Positions 12,001 to 17,801 of a stretch of DNA of 64,000 nt are shown in pieces (the first letter of the stretch is position 1; every line of letters starts with the position of its first letter). The position numbers were made by a program, and so were the translations under genes. The DNA is from an uncultured Eggerthellaceae bacterium (GTDB lineage Bacteria > Actinomycetota > Coriobacteriia > Coriobacteriales > Eggerthellaceae). The stretch covers positions 1-64,000 of the forward strand of contig CAJURZ010000003.1 of NCBI GenBank assembly GCA_910588905.1, read 5' to 3'. The notes under the pieces were generated by a model. That model did not search any database. It saw only the letters and a list, made by a program, of their open reading frames with translations, and had not been told where the DNA came from.

Positions 12001-13249
12001 TATATTCGTTGCCCGCGCTGGAAACAGTGGCCGGTATCTCGATGGATTCCGCGCCCAGCTGGTCGTCCGTCAGGCCGATGATGGCGGCCTGGGGTTCGAC
12101 CTGGAGAGCCGCCTGCTCATCCGGCGAGAAGATAGAACGGTAGGTAACACCGTCCACCTGGAAGACGTCCGTGTAAGCGTTCATTGACACGGTGCCGGTG
12201 ATGGTGTTCCCTGAACCACCATTTTCCAGACGCGTGGTGGTGTTGATCATCTCGATGTTGGAGGGCGCCTCTGTAGTAGCAGCGTTCTCCACATTGGTGG
12301 CAGGGGTCTCCTGCGCAGCTTCGTTAGCGGAAGCAGGATCATCACCGAACGCGGAAGCGACGGTGCCAAAGCAGAGGCTGGCCGCGAGGGCAGCCGCTGT
12401 GAACATGCGGAACGCGACGCCCTTGCGTGCACGGCGTTCTCCCTTGGAGGGTTTCATGGAGCAGGCTTTGGCCTGCTTGGCTGATGTGGCTGTTTTGGCC
12501 TGCTTAGTTGAGACAGCCGCGTATGCCCGGAGACGCTTTGCAGCGTTCTCCACCACCGAGGATCCTTGCGTTGATGCTTTCTGTACGTTCATGGCAACCG
12601 CACCTTTATATATATGTAGGGTCTTGTTCGTCTTGTTGGAGGCAGATTTGCGGGACGCGATGGACGCGTAAGAATCAGCAGCGGCTGATGGGGTAGCCGA
12701 TGCAGATTCAATAGAGGCGTCTTCGATGGAGTCCGACAGCACGGCTGACTGGGTTGTTGCCGTGCTGGCGCTGACGGCCCTGGGCGTGTCAGCGGATGAA
12801 GCACTTGGGGCGCTTAGGGCGCTTTCGAAATGCGCCTTGGCAGACGAGGCCGTTTCGTGCAGGTTCTGCACGGTGTCTTCGCATGAAGTGCGAAGGGTAT
12901 CAGCGCGGCCAGGAGCCTTGGTGCTCGCAGGCATTGCCTCTGCTGATACGGTTTCTGCAGGGACAGCTTCTGCAGATACAGCTTCTGCAGGCACAACCTG
13001 TGCAGATACTACCCGGCCCCTGTTCACGGGGCAGGTGTTCGCAACGCGCACGCGCCGGACCCGTGAGGGTGATGAGGCGTGCTTCGGTGCAGCTGAGCGC
13101 TGAGCGTCAGCTGGGTTGGTGGCTTGCAGCTCAGACGTGCGGTCCGAACTCACATGCCGGGCATTGGAAAGCTTGGAGGCAAAGCGCTCACGCATAGCGT
13201 CGAGCTGATTGCCGCTCCTTCCCACGCCGAAACGTTCGTGATGTTCCAT
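1..13249 (-). CDS. Giant BspA-like leucine-rich-repeat surface protein (3' end outside window)
   Basis: One minus-strand frame stays open from the ATG at 13249 to the left edge: at least 4416 codons, with no stop in the window. Order from the N-terminus: an Ala/Ser/Thr/Glu-rich extension; a basic stretch followed by a hydrophobic signal-like segment (FRMFTAAALAASLCFGTVASA, about 12360-12420); LRR_5/BspA-type repeats (ESAFEGTTQLQTVDLG style, about 10600-12200); an Ala/Gln-rich coiled-coil-like stretch (about 10080-10280); a Thr/Asn/Gly/Pro/Glu linker (about 9140-9440); then many repeats of the MFEGCTNLKNVDFSN type interleaved with larger modules anchored by NGFFW and PAPW motifs. BspA-family proteins are secreted adhesins, so surface adhesion is a reasonable inference. 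The start is uncertain: the ATGs at 13249 (SD GGGGAAAG) and 12592 (SD AAAGGTG) are both plausible, while the one at 12457 lacks a clear SD. The C-terminal anchor is not visible. Confidence 0.88.
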   Translation of the reverse strand, partial: MEHHERFGVGRSGNQLDAMRERFASKLSNARHVSSDRTSELQATNPADAQRSAAPKHASSPSRVRRVRVANTCPVNRGRVVSAQVVPAEAVSAEAVPAETVSAEAMPASTKAPGRADTLRTSCEDTVQNLHETASSAKAHFESALSAPSASSADTPRAVSASTATTQSAVLSDSIEDASIESASATPSAAADSYASIASRKSASNKTNKTLHIYKGAVAMNVQKASTQGSSVVENAAKRLRAYAAVSTKQAKTATSAKQAKACSMKPSKGERRARKGVAFRMFTAAALAASLCFGTVASAFGDDPASANEAAQETPATNVENAATTEAPSNIEMINTTTRLENGGSGNTITGTVSMNAYTDVFQVDGVTYRSIFSPDEQAALQVEPQAAIIGLTDDQLGAESIEIPATVSSAGNEYKVVALGERAATQARNAADPNADASIKDMHLLGNGAGAAGISAKNPALEKLLLPDSLTYIDVDALAVFQSLKTIEVNVGNPVFAGHMGTLLMTNDFEQSVQDAEGVTVAYIPSAMRNVELPEHATGIFSEAAPYAKGVAGFHVPEANTHLTSTADLLLRSQEDDSLAVALRAAAAGTATVIPETATLNDQALPVTTIDAGAFSASAVQLSSIVSPAVITSIAAQTTVVIDDEEQQNTPPAFEQATVEKATVALASTDEEATAVWAEAGFTSFTQIGQAGSQETLESAGGSEVNENGQISGSVQLQAPDEQLVPGTATAGLTFTLLPDMTVEVGWSGRTTFATSLNIPSSAFIGDVAYPVSSIAKESFRGSPIQSLTLPASLRTIGESAFEGTTQLQTVDLGTSLRTIGYAAFKDSGLSEIWLPETLQAVGGEAFANCGNLTKIVARGSVSTVAETALTGCTGVTILVPDAQETSSAWNAAKGLIVSNNRVVSYSISLPVDPLTLEQGSAGNIFSANMGVSATTENAGSGTNSNGSADSAQGSGAAGIIGGAAASNTSASNAANAGGAQEMAAGVIGGASASQTTAQQQAQTVAEADAADEAAAAAAAAEGAAQLTAQQEALDRAAAEVAERQQLLRQAGVATDYNYSAQDISVSTNGTVRAYEAGDSEVTITRTLNNQTLAQSSRQVVVPAAASPEEAEPEAQTETGSATYAAPRVVEETSTDEEYINKVFGPSVLARMDGDFNIYRQWSPNSIFWDVRRNPNVDEGQQYTLIILPYGEGEHVAPSTTGTNLAPWQVQANLTTLADEDAITPQSINNVVFLGQQAINLRNGTPNLFKGMTGLQKVSAEHEYTLYQPEGSEPENPDVPGGNTENTENPGGNTENTENTETNTEGNTETNTENPGGTGEGEADEGTGGDTTGGTGTPDGGTDGNTDENTDGNNTDNPNPDLPGPEPTQTTVTINDLGGLDFSTATDLSGLFQIPADAGTPQLMEFSAVDLASSTSESGVNLSSMFEGQSNLRKVSITHVENTAWNGSASSLQAMFKGCTRLGEGGTADEPNIIDLSGIGTSLVNGDYASFGPAQSGMQDMFVGCPNITTIYTAAGQPPTNIDPTDENQALNKTVRIKIGPGWQKVLNGFFWNRPVIDQFPNYVLRVDVSVDGGPSNWINIMRRPNTYSEDDKSDPELRQRYVYNGTIFLDNAQAIERMAAWVKAEYLILPTAMQDLVQDLGSQFGGNLVGFGPVGYTDDPTQSSSYTNDVVFVIRQNEAKETSLIIGLPGSSDGTTPNFGRLASFSENRPAPWAAGWASEIKNVYVEPGVYASDSLYQAFAGLPNLKWADLSNLKISVKLPDGNDNPVPTTNISSMFEGDTSIQRVALAAGSTTGDFMNDTFGSGSTVPATPGTGVRLGANWDLSTLTNADRMFAGCSNLHEVEMRLGTGVSGEGNGASGATHVSAQMMFANALSPSSRPSGASDDFRVVLENFGSGADGNFSNMFSGAFTPDLTVYPNATTSLTLRNIGSGDGTNLTRMVANAKGLQAAILENVGSGEGANLTEMFMGDDALATVHTTAVGTGNNADLTGMFSNIGANPFFTPTSDVNFLMNGLATGGNAKLTNMFASSFSNSGYATRNVSVTFAAGTGGEAPKPAYDLSGLFNGATNINRLDLRYLPAMATRPNAGTGVTADLSMANAFNGLRRITKVEAQAPDSNATPGAIEENALIFATGYTFNNVTSLEAAFANMTSLQTANFRNFLVNDANTRPTTSMARMFENCAALTEVDLNTTTAETELLKPFQLANDLRFMFSGCANLTTLDLRGIDTSHVPGDQYSYGEMQSGMHGMFNNCTKLGSPDHIGNMPTSYDYENNIYLGPGWTKILNGFFWCRSTQATFPSYIFRPNTSVYIYGGPESNSGNNALLECPNVTIGQDRYRFDGHVLLSDKNALFRSEFWQEMGYGNNLDFSNIGDVLGNVGADTYGHNIVAGNFIGFTEMHPQHVDYVVWVIRSTEADPAKQNADNSTLLIYRNPNMFDADDDKVVLIDNFITASATEGSGLEFNAAPWTKPGAHNDVGYAETFGQAKIYDHVAANKYMESMFEGCTNLKNVDFSNMIIDTWAHADAHDMYYKDDFNANYGTEEDPKIYQVDFHNMDRMFAGCTALTGFTNNVEVSTGDDINQNGVSFIHRIEGAGGYINHGIHGVISSREMFEGCTALSKVDLTSWMNYGEFDPSMSKADATRMFAGCTALQNVKLDTFGNQASTSLDATSMFEGAFRTAGSGDEPILTLENFGNGPAPTLVSFAQGADQLKTVVSNYSLNGEGANLTSAFQGAVRLQDVLFYQTVTAPNADLTNAFKNTMGAVDGSGTVFPSNAAVRAYFEESLSNGPILTGLFEDSFQNANASARFWWTVPADRKEIQPGDSSRMFANCTNLKQIDLSGTTNKYAANISEMFIGCTSLQQAITNGASGATSKNAVTFSATADMSAVSNMNSLFQDCTGLTQVNISNLSTSKVPGPAETAGASMNSLFKGCTNVTNITLGTTDPSTIGSTTDMRFMFQDCEKLHTLDLMGLGTATMAGNTSDYGEIRAMQYNMFDGCTQLVTEDGSDSAQTNPEPSITIGPGFQKVLNGFFWNRESTTANPNYVLASNVSISVHGGPQSIINLMLCPNARLGTTTYRYTGEIKPSDSDALAYMGIWSGQEYNIGYANMGSTFGTIYEDAFGTIIAGGYVGESDPNKQPNDVAKQLGVASVVWVIRSPHSGDEAYQAKNAGDATLLIYPNVYAEGSNKYAQGRMRAFTDDNPAPWAGRTAGMGVPTRDESSDARLPLAETVGRVMVFPGVYAGSSLQGAFQGMANARSIDLTNLTVDASTTNITSLAEGDASLPSVQLSSQTKRTALAMVLSGNAEQDGKKNPPAEAAGFSAIATLPTDDDPYRKWELSGVQFGTRAFSGGRESKMTSIDLRDFEVAGAADATSMGADFSYFAADNPNLTTIKINNVAQTASRVTFTGAFQFTGGNVAYVEPLTTHLQENGVIYLFNSFNGEGAYLDSMFEGTSLRWTCGEYTDRPMENFGNGDGASLARMFYNAKNMGNLQLSHVGTGENAILNSMLAYVGTTRERSTQDDDRWITLSNVGGPGADATSLFEGSLTSGIELDANNNLSITAQTRTAKIQWTNSSDLSRYLVSADGLCANSGANIIDLRGMPQMGLRQGEMVTNASASSMFMGTARVTRNIAMDDSYYVGEKAYTGTVSRVPDSVSFDNAGSSSGNWPNIREGVIALPENWDTTRISDFSYMVSSSQVVQVNLPNILGSKTLLDANGNRGVLNMSKPSFYGFAQNCTNLKSVDLSLPKDANGNPDQEADPWVANGTQMPSSEMSSTPSAKDLRYSFAGCPQLVNLDMTGVGTWAVEGNYDGYGERASGMHDMLAPTSHNMYTKLTGTAIGNAANVELPSKIEKSNYKSITLTGNPEEAQEGDNNAFKFYIGNGFTRVLPGVFESRASATSEPSFVLAATATVYVYGGPSQASDLAFKPDNFARGLIYRFNGKVAVNNLASFKNMATSWTPRRYTANMDMSAMDNIVGRTGEGFGTILTGGFVGVTSATDVDGIGVAWAIRRKPGEQFGTLIIYPGSETAASRGLMRNFTTADPAPWSSLGAGDSGINADYNRVKVYPGVTANESMVSVFEGAMSAVDIDLTSMNASSITDMSRMAYGCTSLVGVTDQVDATGGDDESTMTATIADAGLALPKRGAAGGFGVGKVIKAPSFAEGCTNLVNVTLGATGAEGEAFLGLSDMTRAFAGCTGLSQVHLRSVGAPGLVMRETFADAGSGAAESALTLTRVGAQAAVNTSPSAPSILKGASFASVKMKSSFLEAGMSATSAFAASTLGSLEIEGSFTGTGASATLAAQEATIGSVAIRSSFTGANATLRQALSGVSGVTSCVIENSLTGAGASLESFAFGGEVERASITGSLSGANARATRAFSEVTSLTALTIQGSFGTGASAGASITADRLADGCTSLKT
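9140..9440 (-). repeat. Low-complexity Thr/Asn/Gly/Pro/Glu linker inside the giant protein
   Basis: The coding sequence here repeats short units such as NTENTEN, NPGG, GNTDENTDG and TGGDTTGG. It separates the N-terminal LRR_5 and Ala-rich part from the long C-terminal series of supermodules. Such linkers commonly work as flexible stalks in Gram-positive surface proteins (inference). The repetitive DNA makes this a likely site of length variation. Confidence 0.7.
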
Positions 13250-13406
13250 GTTCTTTCCCCATCTGCGGGCATCAGCCCGCGGTTGTGGAACCCGCCACGA
13301 ACGTTCTCGTTCCTGGCGCGTCCCGCTTCCTGCCTTGGTGTTTCCCAGCACCAACGTGGCATATGTGCCTGCTGTCCCTGCCGTCCTATCGAGCCCTTCT
13401 TGGGTG

Positions 13407-13434
13407 CTATACGTGCGCTCGCGCGCGCGTATAG
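13407..13434. promoter_or_regulatory. Inverted repeat upstream of the surface-protein gene
   Basis: CTATACG and CGTATAG arms flank a 14-base core dominated by alternating CG. It lies about 160 bases upstream of the first possible start codon of the giant gene. It could be a regulator-binding site or a cruciform-prone element; function unknown. Confidence 0.3.
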
Positions 13435-13800
13435 GCATAGTTCGACAGATATAGCAATGTGCACTATAACCGCAGGTCAGAACAAGTTTCAAATGGCATA
13501 TCCATGCCTCAAATGTGGTGGAATTGTGTGGTACCTGAAGAAGGCCTGAAAAGGCCGTTGCCAAACGGTAACTTTTCCCTGTTCGAGGGGTTGAACACTA
13601 CTTGCCGTTTTGCGCAACCCCTAATTCGTTTTGGTGCAATTCTCAGTGATAAAAATGTTGAAGGTTTTTGTAAAAACCTTCAAATTTCCACAACTTTTGA
13701 ACGCCGTTTTCCTTGAGCGTGATGCAGCGGCGGTGAATGGTTTTTCGCGTTGGGGTGGATCAGAGACCGACCGAAGGAGCGTTCGATGGTCGTTGCATGG

Positions 13801-13824
13801 GGGTCGAACATGTTCGACCCCTAC
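13801..13824 (-). repeat. REP-like GTAG palindrome 1
   Basis: Read on the minus strand it starts GTAGGGGTCGA and ends TCGACCC, with a CATG-centred palindromic core. It is the reference copy for the family found between genes up to 35.7 kb. Confidence 0.65.
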
Positions 13825-13856
13825 GGAGGGTGTCGCGTTCTTTGGGTTGTTGCATA

Positions 13857-13879
13857 GGGCCGACCAAGGTCGACCCTAC
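13857..13879 (-). repeat. REP-like GTAG palindrome 2
   Basis: Minus-strand copy: GTAGGG head, then complementary GTCGACC / GGCCGACC-type arms. It is one base shorter than copy 1 in the G-run. Confidence 0.6.
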
Positions 13880-13900
13880 GAGTGATGTTGTGTTTTCCGT

Positions 13901-13925
13901 GTAAGGGCGAATCGTGGTCCACCCC
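13901..13925 (+). repeat. Degenerate REP-like palindrome 3
   Basis: Begins GTAAGGGCGA and ends in CCACCCC; the arms are only partly complementary. It follows copies 1 and 2 directly, in the opposite orientation, so it is read as a decayed member of the cluster. Confidence 0.4.
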
Positions 13926-13938
13926 GTGCAAGCAAGCC

Positions 13939-14949
13939 TTATCGTTCGAAAGCGGCGCGACCAGCTGCCACGCACACCAGCTCGTTCAGCACGGCAGGCA
14001 TGGTGAGCCCCGCCGCCTTACACGCGGTTGGGAACAGAGAATGGCTGGTCATACCAGGGGAAACGTCCACTTCGAAGCACTTAGCCTGGGCACCGTCCCA
14101 GATCATATCGATACGCCCAAGATCACGCACGCTATAGGCCCGGTACACCTCAAGGGCAGCTCGCTCTATCTCGGCGCGAATGGCCTCCGCTTCAGCTGGA
14201 TCCGACGAAAGAGACTCCGGCCGTACGGGGCAGAAGAAATCCACCTTGTCCACATCCAAGCGGGCTTCAGAATCGTAGAATTCGCCTTTCGCCACGATCT
14301 CAACCGGGGGGAGCACATGGGCGTCCCAGCCCGTCCCCAGGATGGATACAGAGAGCTCAACACCGTTTATCCACTGTTCGATATTGACCGCGTTGTCATA
14401 GGAGAGCGCATCGAGAATAGCTTCGCCCAGGTGCTCTTTGTCAGTCACCTTATGGATACCCAGCGCGCTTCCACCATGGGCGGGTTTCACCGCCACGGGA
14501 TACCCGCCAATGACCCGCTCAGAGATGAGATCAAGAGCTGCAGCTGCTCCCATCTCCAGGAAAGCATCCTTCGATATGAACACGCCTTGGGGCCAAGAGG
14601 CGTTCCCTGATTCACCTGTAATCTCACGGTATTTGTTAAGGCTGGAGTGCAGGGCATCTTTGTTGTACGCACGATGGCAAACGCTGGCGGGAGAACCCAC
14701 GAAGGGAATGCCCAGGAATTCCAACAGACTTTGGATAGTGCCGTCTTCGCCATGCTTGCCGTGAAGCGCGTTGTAGACAACGTCGGGCTTTTCACTGCGC
14801 AGCGTAGGCACCAGCTCTTTCGTGGTGTCCAGCGGAACCACTTTGTGACCTGCTTCGGTGAGCGCGTCACACACGAGCTTGCCGCTTTCCAGCGAGAATT
14901 CGCGTTCGAAGGACTGACCGCCCATGAGAACCGCAACTTTAAGTGCCAT
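13939..14949 (-). CDS. Divergent D-alanine-D-alanine ligase-like ATP-grasp ligase
   Basis: 336 residues, normal Ddl length, with the N-terminal GGQSFEREFSL motif (catalytic Glu), LHGKHGEDGTIQ, the ATP-grasp lysine in VAVKP, and C-terminal GRID...SPGMTSHS. Ddl enzymes join two D-Ala in peptidoglycan precursor synthesis. Several second-subsite and metal positions differ from canonical Ddl: the omega loop reads FYDSEARL where Ddl has FYDYEAKY, so the key Tyr is Leu; the REGSSVG-type motif is HGGSALG; the ExN metal pair is EVD. It starts 12 bases after the aminotransferase gene, so the two are probably one operon. The start has an AAAGGA SD. A second, canonical ddl lies at 17802-18758, so this paralogue may have a different acceptor (inference). 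Confidence 0.85.
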   Translation of the reverse strand: MALKVAVLMGGQSFEREFSLESGKLVCDALTEAGHKVVPLDTTKELVPTLRSEKPDVVYNALHGKHGEDGTIQSLLEFLGIPFVGSPASVCHRAYNKDALHSSLNKYREITGESGNASWPQGVFISKDAFLEMGAAAALDLISERVIGGYPVAVKPAHGGSALGIHKVTDKEHLGEAILDALSYDNAVNIEQWINGVELSVSILGTGWDAHVLPPVEIVAKGEFYDSEARLDVDKVDFFCPVRPESLSSDPAEAEAIRAEIERAALEVYRAYSVRDLGRIDMIWDGAQAKCFEVDVSPGMTSHSLFPTACKAAGLTMPAVLNELVCVAAGRAAFER

Positions 14950-14961
14950 TTCCGTTCCTTT

Positions 14962-16227
14962 CTATAAAGCGCCCGCTTCGATGAAGACCCGGTAGAGCTC
15001 GAGACGGGCTTCAATGACCTCAGCCAAACGACGTATAGCCTCCGTGATGTTCTGGGGGCTCTCATAACTGAAGTTGATGCGCATGCTGTTCTTGCCCGCG
15101 GAGCCGTTGGGGTAGAAAGAATCCCCAGGCACATAGGTGACGCCCGCTTCAAGGGCCTCGGCCAGCATACTGCCCGTATCCACGTATTCCGGCAGCGTAA
15201 CCCATACGAAGAGGCCGCCTTCCGGGTGTGTCCATGTGGCTTCGGGCGGGAAGAATTCCTCTAGGGCCGCCAACATAGCATCGCGGCGGGTGGTATAGGT
15301 TTGGATGAACCGCTGGAGCGTTCGCTGCCAGGGAATGTCTTCGAAATAGTGCTGGACGATGGCCTGGTCCATAGAGCTGCCGCACAGATCAGCACCTTGT
15401 TTGGCCAACAGAACCTTGGTGAGGACGTGTCGCGGAGCCACGATCCATCCGCACCGGAGGCCCGGAGCGAAGATCTTCGAGATGGTCCCCAGGTAGATGA
15501 CCTGGTCATCTAGGACCTTCAGAGGGATCTGATGGCCCCCGTCGAAGCGAATACGGCCGTAGGGATCGTCCTCGATGATGAGGAAATCGTACTCGTGAGA
15601 GAGCTCGATCAGCCGACGGCGGCGTTCAGGGGTCATGGTGACGCCGCTGGGATTTTGGAAGTTGGGAATGACGTAGGCGAACTTGAGCCGAGGGTTGCCT
15701 TTTCCAATGCGCTTGAGCTCTTCCTCGAGAAGGTCCATGCGCATGCCATCTTCGTCCATCTCGATGGCGTGGATATCCGGTTCATAGGCTGAGAAGGCCT
15801 GAAGAGCGCCCAGATAGGTGGGACCCTCAGTGAGGATGATATCCCCTGGGTTTATGAACACCTTCGCCAACAAATCCAGCGCTTCTTGTGCCCCCGTTGT
15901 CAACACGACATTCTGGGGTTTTGCACGTACCCCGATGTCCCGCAGTAGATGGGTGACTACCCTCCGCGTTTCCGGGCGGCCATCTGTGGGCCCATATTGG
16001 AAGGCGACGGAGCGATCATGGATATCTGCTACAGCAGCCATCATGGCGTGGTCGACATCCTCCTTAGGAAGCAACCGCACGTCAGGCATACCCCCCGAGA
16101 GAGAGATGATGTCAGGCCGGGTGGCCGCAGAGAAAAGGTCTCTGACCGGGGAGGAGCGCATCTTATGGATGCGGGATGCTACTTTACCGTCAGAAGTGTC
16201 GAATTCAAGATGAGCTGTGCCTGACAT
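14962..16227 (-). CDS. PLP-dependent class I/II aminotransferase
   Basis: 421 residues of fold-type I aminotransferase. Visible landmarks: the substrate region ISLSGGMPD, the cofactor-contact motif TTGAQEALD, NFQNPSGVTM, IIEDDPYGRIRF, the PLP lysine in GTISKIFAPGLRCGW, and the C-terminal arginine segment MRINFSY. It most resembles the LysN/2-aminoadipate or MocR-domain subgroup, but has no N-terminal DNA-binding domain. The substrate cannot be read from sequence. The ATG at 16227 has a good AAGGAG SD. Coupling to the ddl-like gene 12 bases downstream suggests an amino- or keto-acid step linked to that ligase; this is inference. Confidence 0.88.
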   Translation of the reverse strand: MSGTAHLEFDTSDGKVASRIHKMRSSPVRDLFSAATRPDIISLSGGMPDVRLLPKEDVDHAMMAAVADIHDRSVAFQYGPTDGRPETRRVVTHLLRDIGVRAKPQNVVLTTGAQEALDLLAKVFINPGDIILTEGPTYLGALQAFSAYEPDIHAIEMDEDGMRMDLLEEELKRIGKGNPRLKFAYVIPNFQNPSGVTMTPERRRRLIELSHEYDFLIIEDDPYGRIRFDGGHQIPLKVLDDQVIYLGTISKIFAPGLRCGWIVAPRHVLTKVLLAKQGADLCGSSMDQAIVQHYFEDIPWQRTLQRFIQTYTTRRDAMLAALEEFFPPEATWTHPEGGLFVWVTLPEYVDTGSMLAEALEAGVTYVPGDSFYPNGSAGKNSMRINFSYESPQNITEAIRRLAEVIEARLELYRVFIEAGAL

Positions 16228-16419
16228 GATGCTCCTTGGTTGGTCTGTGCTGCGGTTCGAGCTCCGTTTCTGGCAGTGTAGTGCAGAGACGAGGCTGCTT
16301 GAACGATGCTCTTGCCATGAGCATTGATTGTAGCCGAGCGGTGAGAAGGCGTGTAGGTATCCACAAAGCCAAGAAGACTATACTGTCCGCTATGGAAAAC
16401 GATGTGCAAAGGTGGATCT
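16228..16419. promoter_or_regulatory. Divergent promoter region between aminotransferase and small membrane protein genes
   Basis: A 192-base divergent gap. On the plus strand TATACT at 16379-16384 could be the -10 of the rightward unit; no good -35 is visible. No operator motif was recognised. Confidence 0.35.
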
Positions 16420-16653
16420 ATGGACCTCAATGAGCTCTATCACTTCCTCTTCGAGACCTATCCGGGGATCGGCGTTCTCGTTGGCTCAGGGTTGGTCTTG
16501 AGCATCTTGGTCTGCGCGATCTTAGAACTCAGGACGCGAAAGCTCTATAAGAACCATGAACCAGCGGAGGATGACTGGTCCTTGTTCTATGACGAAGTTT
16601 TGGAAGGTGAAGAGGAAGAAGAAAAGAAAGAGCAGCGAAAGAGCGAAGAATAA
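16420..16653 (+). CDS. Small single-pass membrane protein with charged tail
   Basis: 77 residues from the ATG at 16420, chosen over the ATG at 16402 because AAGGTGG sits just upstream. One hydrophobic segment (about residues 15-37, GIGVLVGSGLVLSILVCAIL) is followed by a basic patch and a very acidic/lysine-rich tail ending EEEEEKKEQRKSEE. No family recognised. It precedes the pyridoxal kinase gene on the same strand by 52 bases and may share its transcript. Confidence 0.6.
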   Translation: MDLNELYHFLFETYPGIGVLVGSGLVLSILVCAILELRTRKLYKNHEPAEDDWSLFYDEVLEGEEEEEKKEQRKSEE

Positions 16654-16705
16654 GAGTGGATACCTGAAGGATATTCGCGAACATTTGAGGAAAGAGGACG
16701 AAACC

Positions 16706-17638
16706 ATGCAGCACTTCAATGAAACAGATGTGAATGATGAGCAGATCCATGGTGACCCTGAACCGGTATTCCTTTATCAACGAGAAGGGTCTTATATCCC
16801 CCGCATAGCTGCTGTTCATGACCTCTGTGGCTACGGCAAGTGCTCTTTAGGTGTGGCTATTCCTGTACTCTCTGCCGCCGGATGCGATGTGTGCCCCGTC
16901 CCTACGGGCCTCTTCTCATCCCATACTGCATTCCCCGGGTGGTATATGCACGACACGACGGATATCCTGGAAGACTACTTGAACGCCTGGAAGGGCATCG
17001 ATGTGCAGATCGATGCTGTGTATTCTGGTTTTCTTGGAGCTCCAGAGCAGGTGGATGTGATTCGCTCACTCTATGCAGGATACCCTCAGGCCATCAAGTT
17101 CGTTGACCCGGTCATGGCGGATCACGGCAAGGTCTACCCTACCTACACGCCCGAGCTTTGCTCTGCTATGGCGGAGTTAGCGAAGGCGGCAGATGTACTG
17201 ACCCCCAACCTCACCGAAGCAGCCATCATCCTTGGGGAGCCTATCGGAGATGCCTGGGGTGGTGTGGATATCTCTGATGATGAAGCTTCTCGCCTCGTGC
17301 ATGCTTTATTGGACCTTGGTGCGAAGAATGTCGTCCTTAAAGGTATCCAACGGGAAGGCGAGACGGTCATCCGTAACTTCGTAGGAGGCGAAGGGATGTC
17401 CGATATCGTTGAGGTTGAGAATGAATATGTCCCGTATATGCTCCATGGTACTGGTGATGTGTATGCCTCTTGCGTGCTTGCGGGCTTGATGGCAGGCCGC
17501 TCATTGGTGGAGTCTGTGGCATTTGCCGGGAACTTCGTTCATGACGCGATGATCGTTTCAGCGAAGCAGCCGAATTTCATGAATCGCGGTGTCAGCTTCG
17601 AGCTACTGTTGGGCCAAGTGAGCCAGTTGTTGTCGTAG
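16706..17638 (+). CDS. Pyridoxal/pyridoxine kinase (PdxK/PdxY family)
   Basis: Ribokinase-fold kinase that phosphorylates B6 vitamers to supply PLP. About 310 residues from the ATG at 16706, which has an AAAGAGG SD; the frame is open further upstream, but that part overlaps the preceding gene and is basic low-complexity. Landmarks: AVHDLCGYGKCSLG near the N-terminus, VDPVMADHGKVY, LTPNLTEAAIILGE, and the catalytic HGTGDVYAS anion-hole/Asp motif. The family often ends with a similar NFMNRGVSFE tail. Its position near a PLP-dependent aminotransferase is suggestive but not proof of a link. It lies opposite to the local replication direction. Confidence 0.9.
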   Translation: MQHFNETDVNDEQIHGDPEPVFLYQREGSYIPRIAAVHDLCGYGKCSLGVAIPVLSAAGCDVCPVPTGLFSSHTAFPGWYMHDTTDILEDYLNAWKGIDVQIDAVYSGFLGAPEQVDVIRSLYAGYPQAIKFVDPVMADHGKVYPTYTPELCSAMAELAKAADVLTPNLTEAAIILGEPIGDAWGGVDISDDEASRLVHALLDLGAKNVVLKGIQREGETVIRNFVGGEGMSDIVEVENEYVPYMLHGTGDVYASCVLAGLMAGRSLVESVAFAGNFVHDAMIVSAKQPNFMNRGVSFELLLGQVSQLLS

Positions 17639-17645
17639 GGTTTTT

Positions 17646-17669
17646 AGGCCGACCAAGGTCGGCCTCTAC
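17646..17669 (-). repeat. REP-like palindrome 4
   Basis: GTAGAGGCCGACC head on the minus strand with complementary arms, in the convergent gap between the pyridoxal kinase and ddl genes. It may also act as a transcript end. Confidence 0.6.
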
Positions 17670-17697
17670 GAGGAAAGATGCCCTCTTTGGGCTGTCC

Positions 17698-17721
17698 GGG
17701 CCGAGCATGCTCGGCCCTTAC
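17698..17721 (-). repeat. REP-like palindrome 5
   Basis: GTAAGGGCCGAGCATGCTCG core, a fully palindromic centre, 28 bases after copy 4 in the same orientation. Confidence 0.6.
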
Positions 17722-17801
17722 GAGTGATGTTGTATTCCTTATCCCGGTTGAGAGCCGTTTTAAAGGGTGGTTTTGCCTTTTTTGGTATACGTACTCAAGA
17801 A

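Larger units (their letters stand above)
13250..13938. other. Intergenic region upstream of the giant surface-protein gene
   Basis: I find no supportable gene in these 689 bases. The part next to the surface-protein start holds several inverted repeats: GCGGGC-ATCA-GCCCGC at 13265-13280, CTATACG...CGTATAG at 13407-13434 flanking a CG-alternating core, and TATAG...CTATA near 13452-13467. These may form part of its promoter/operator. The part next to the ddl-like gene carries three REP-like palindromes (13801-13925). No convincing -35/-10 pair could be assigned. Confidence 0.5.

Noticed and set aside
641..12671. Numerous plus-strand frames of 60-570 codons across the first 13 kb
   Set aside because: All are antisense to the continuous minus-strand surface-protein frame, which alone shows repeat structure and a signal sequence.
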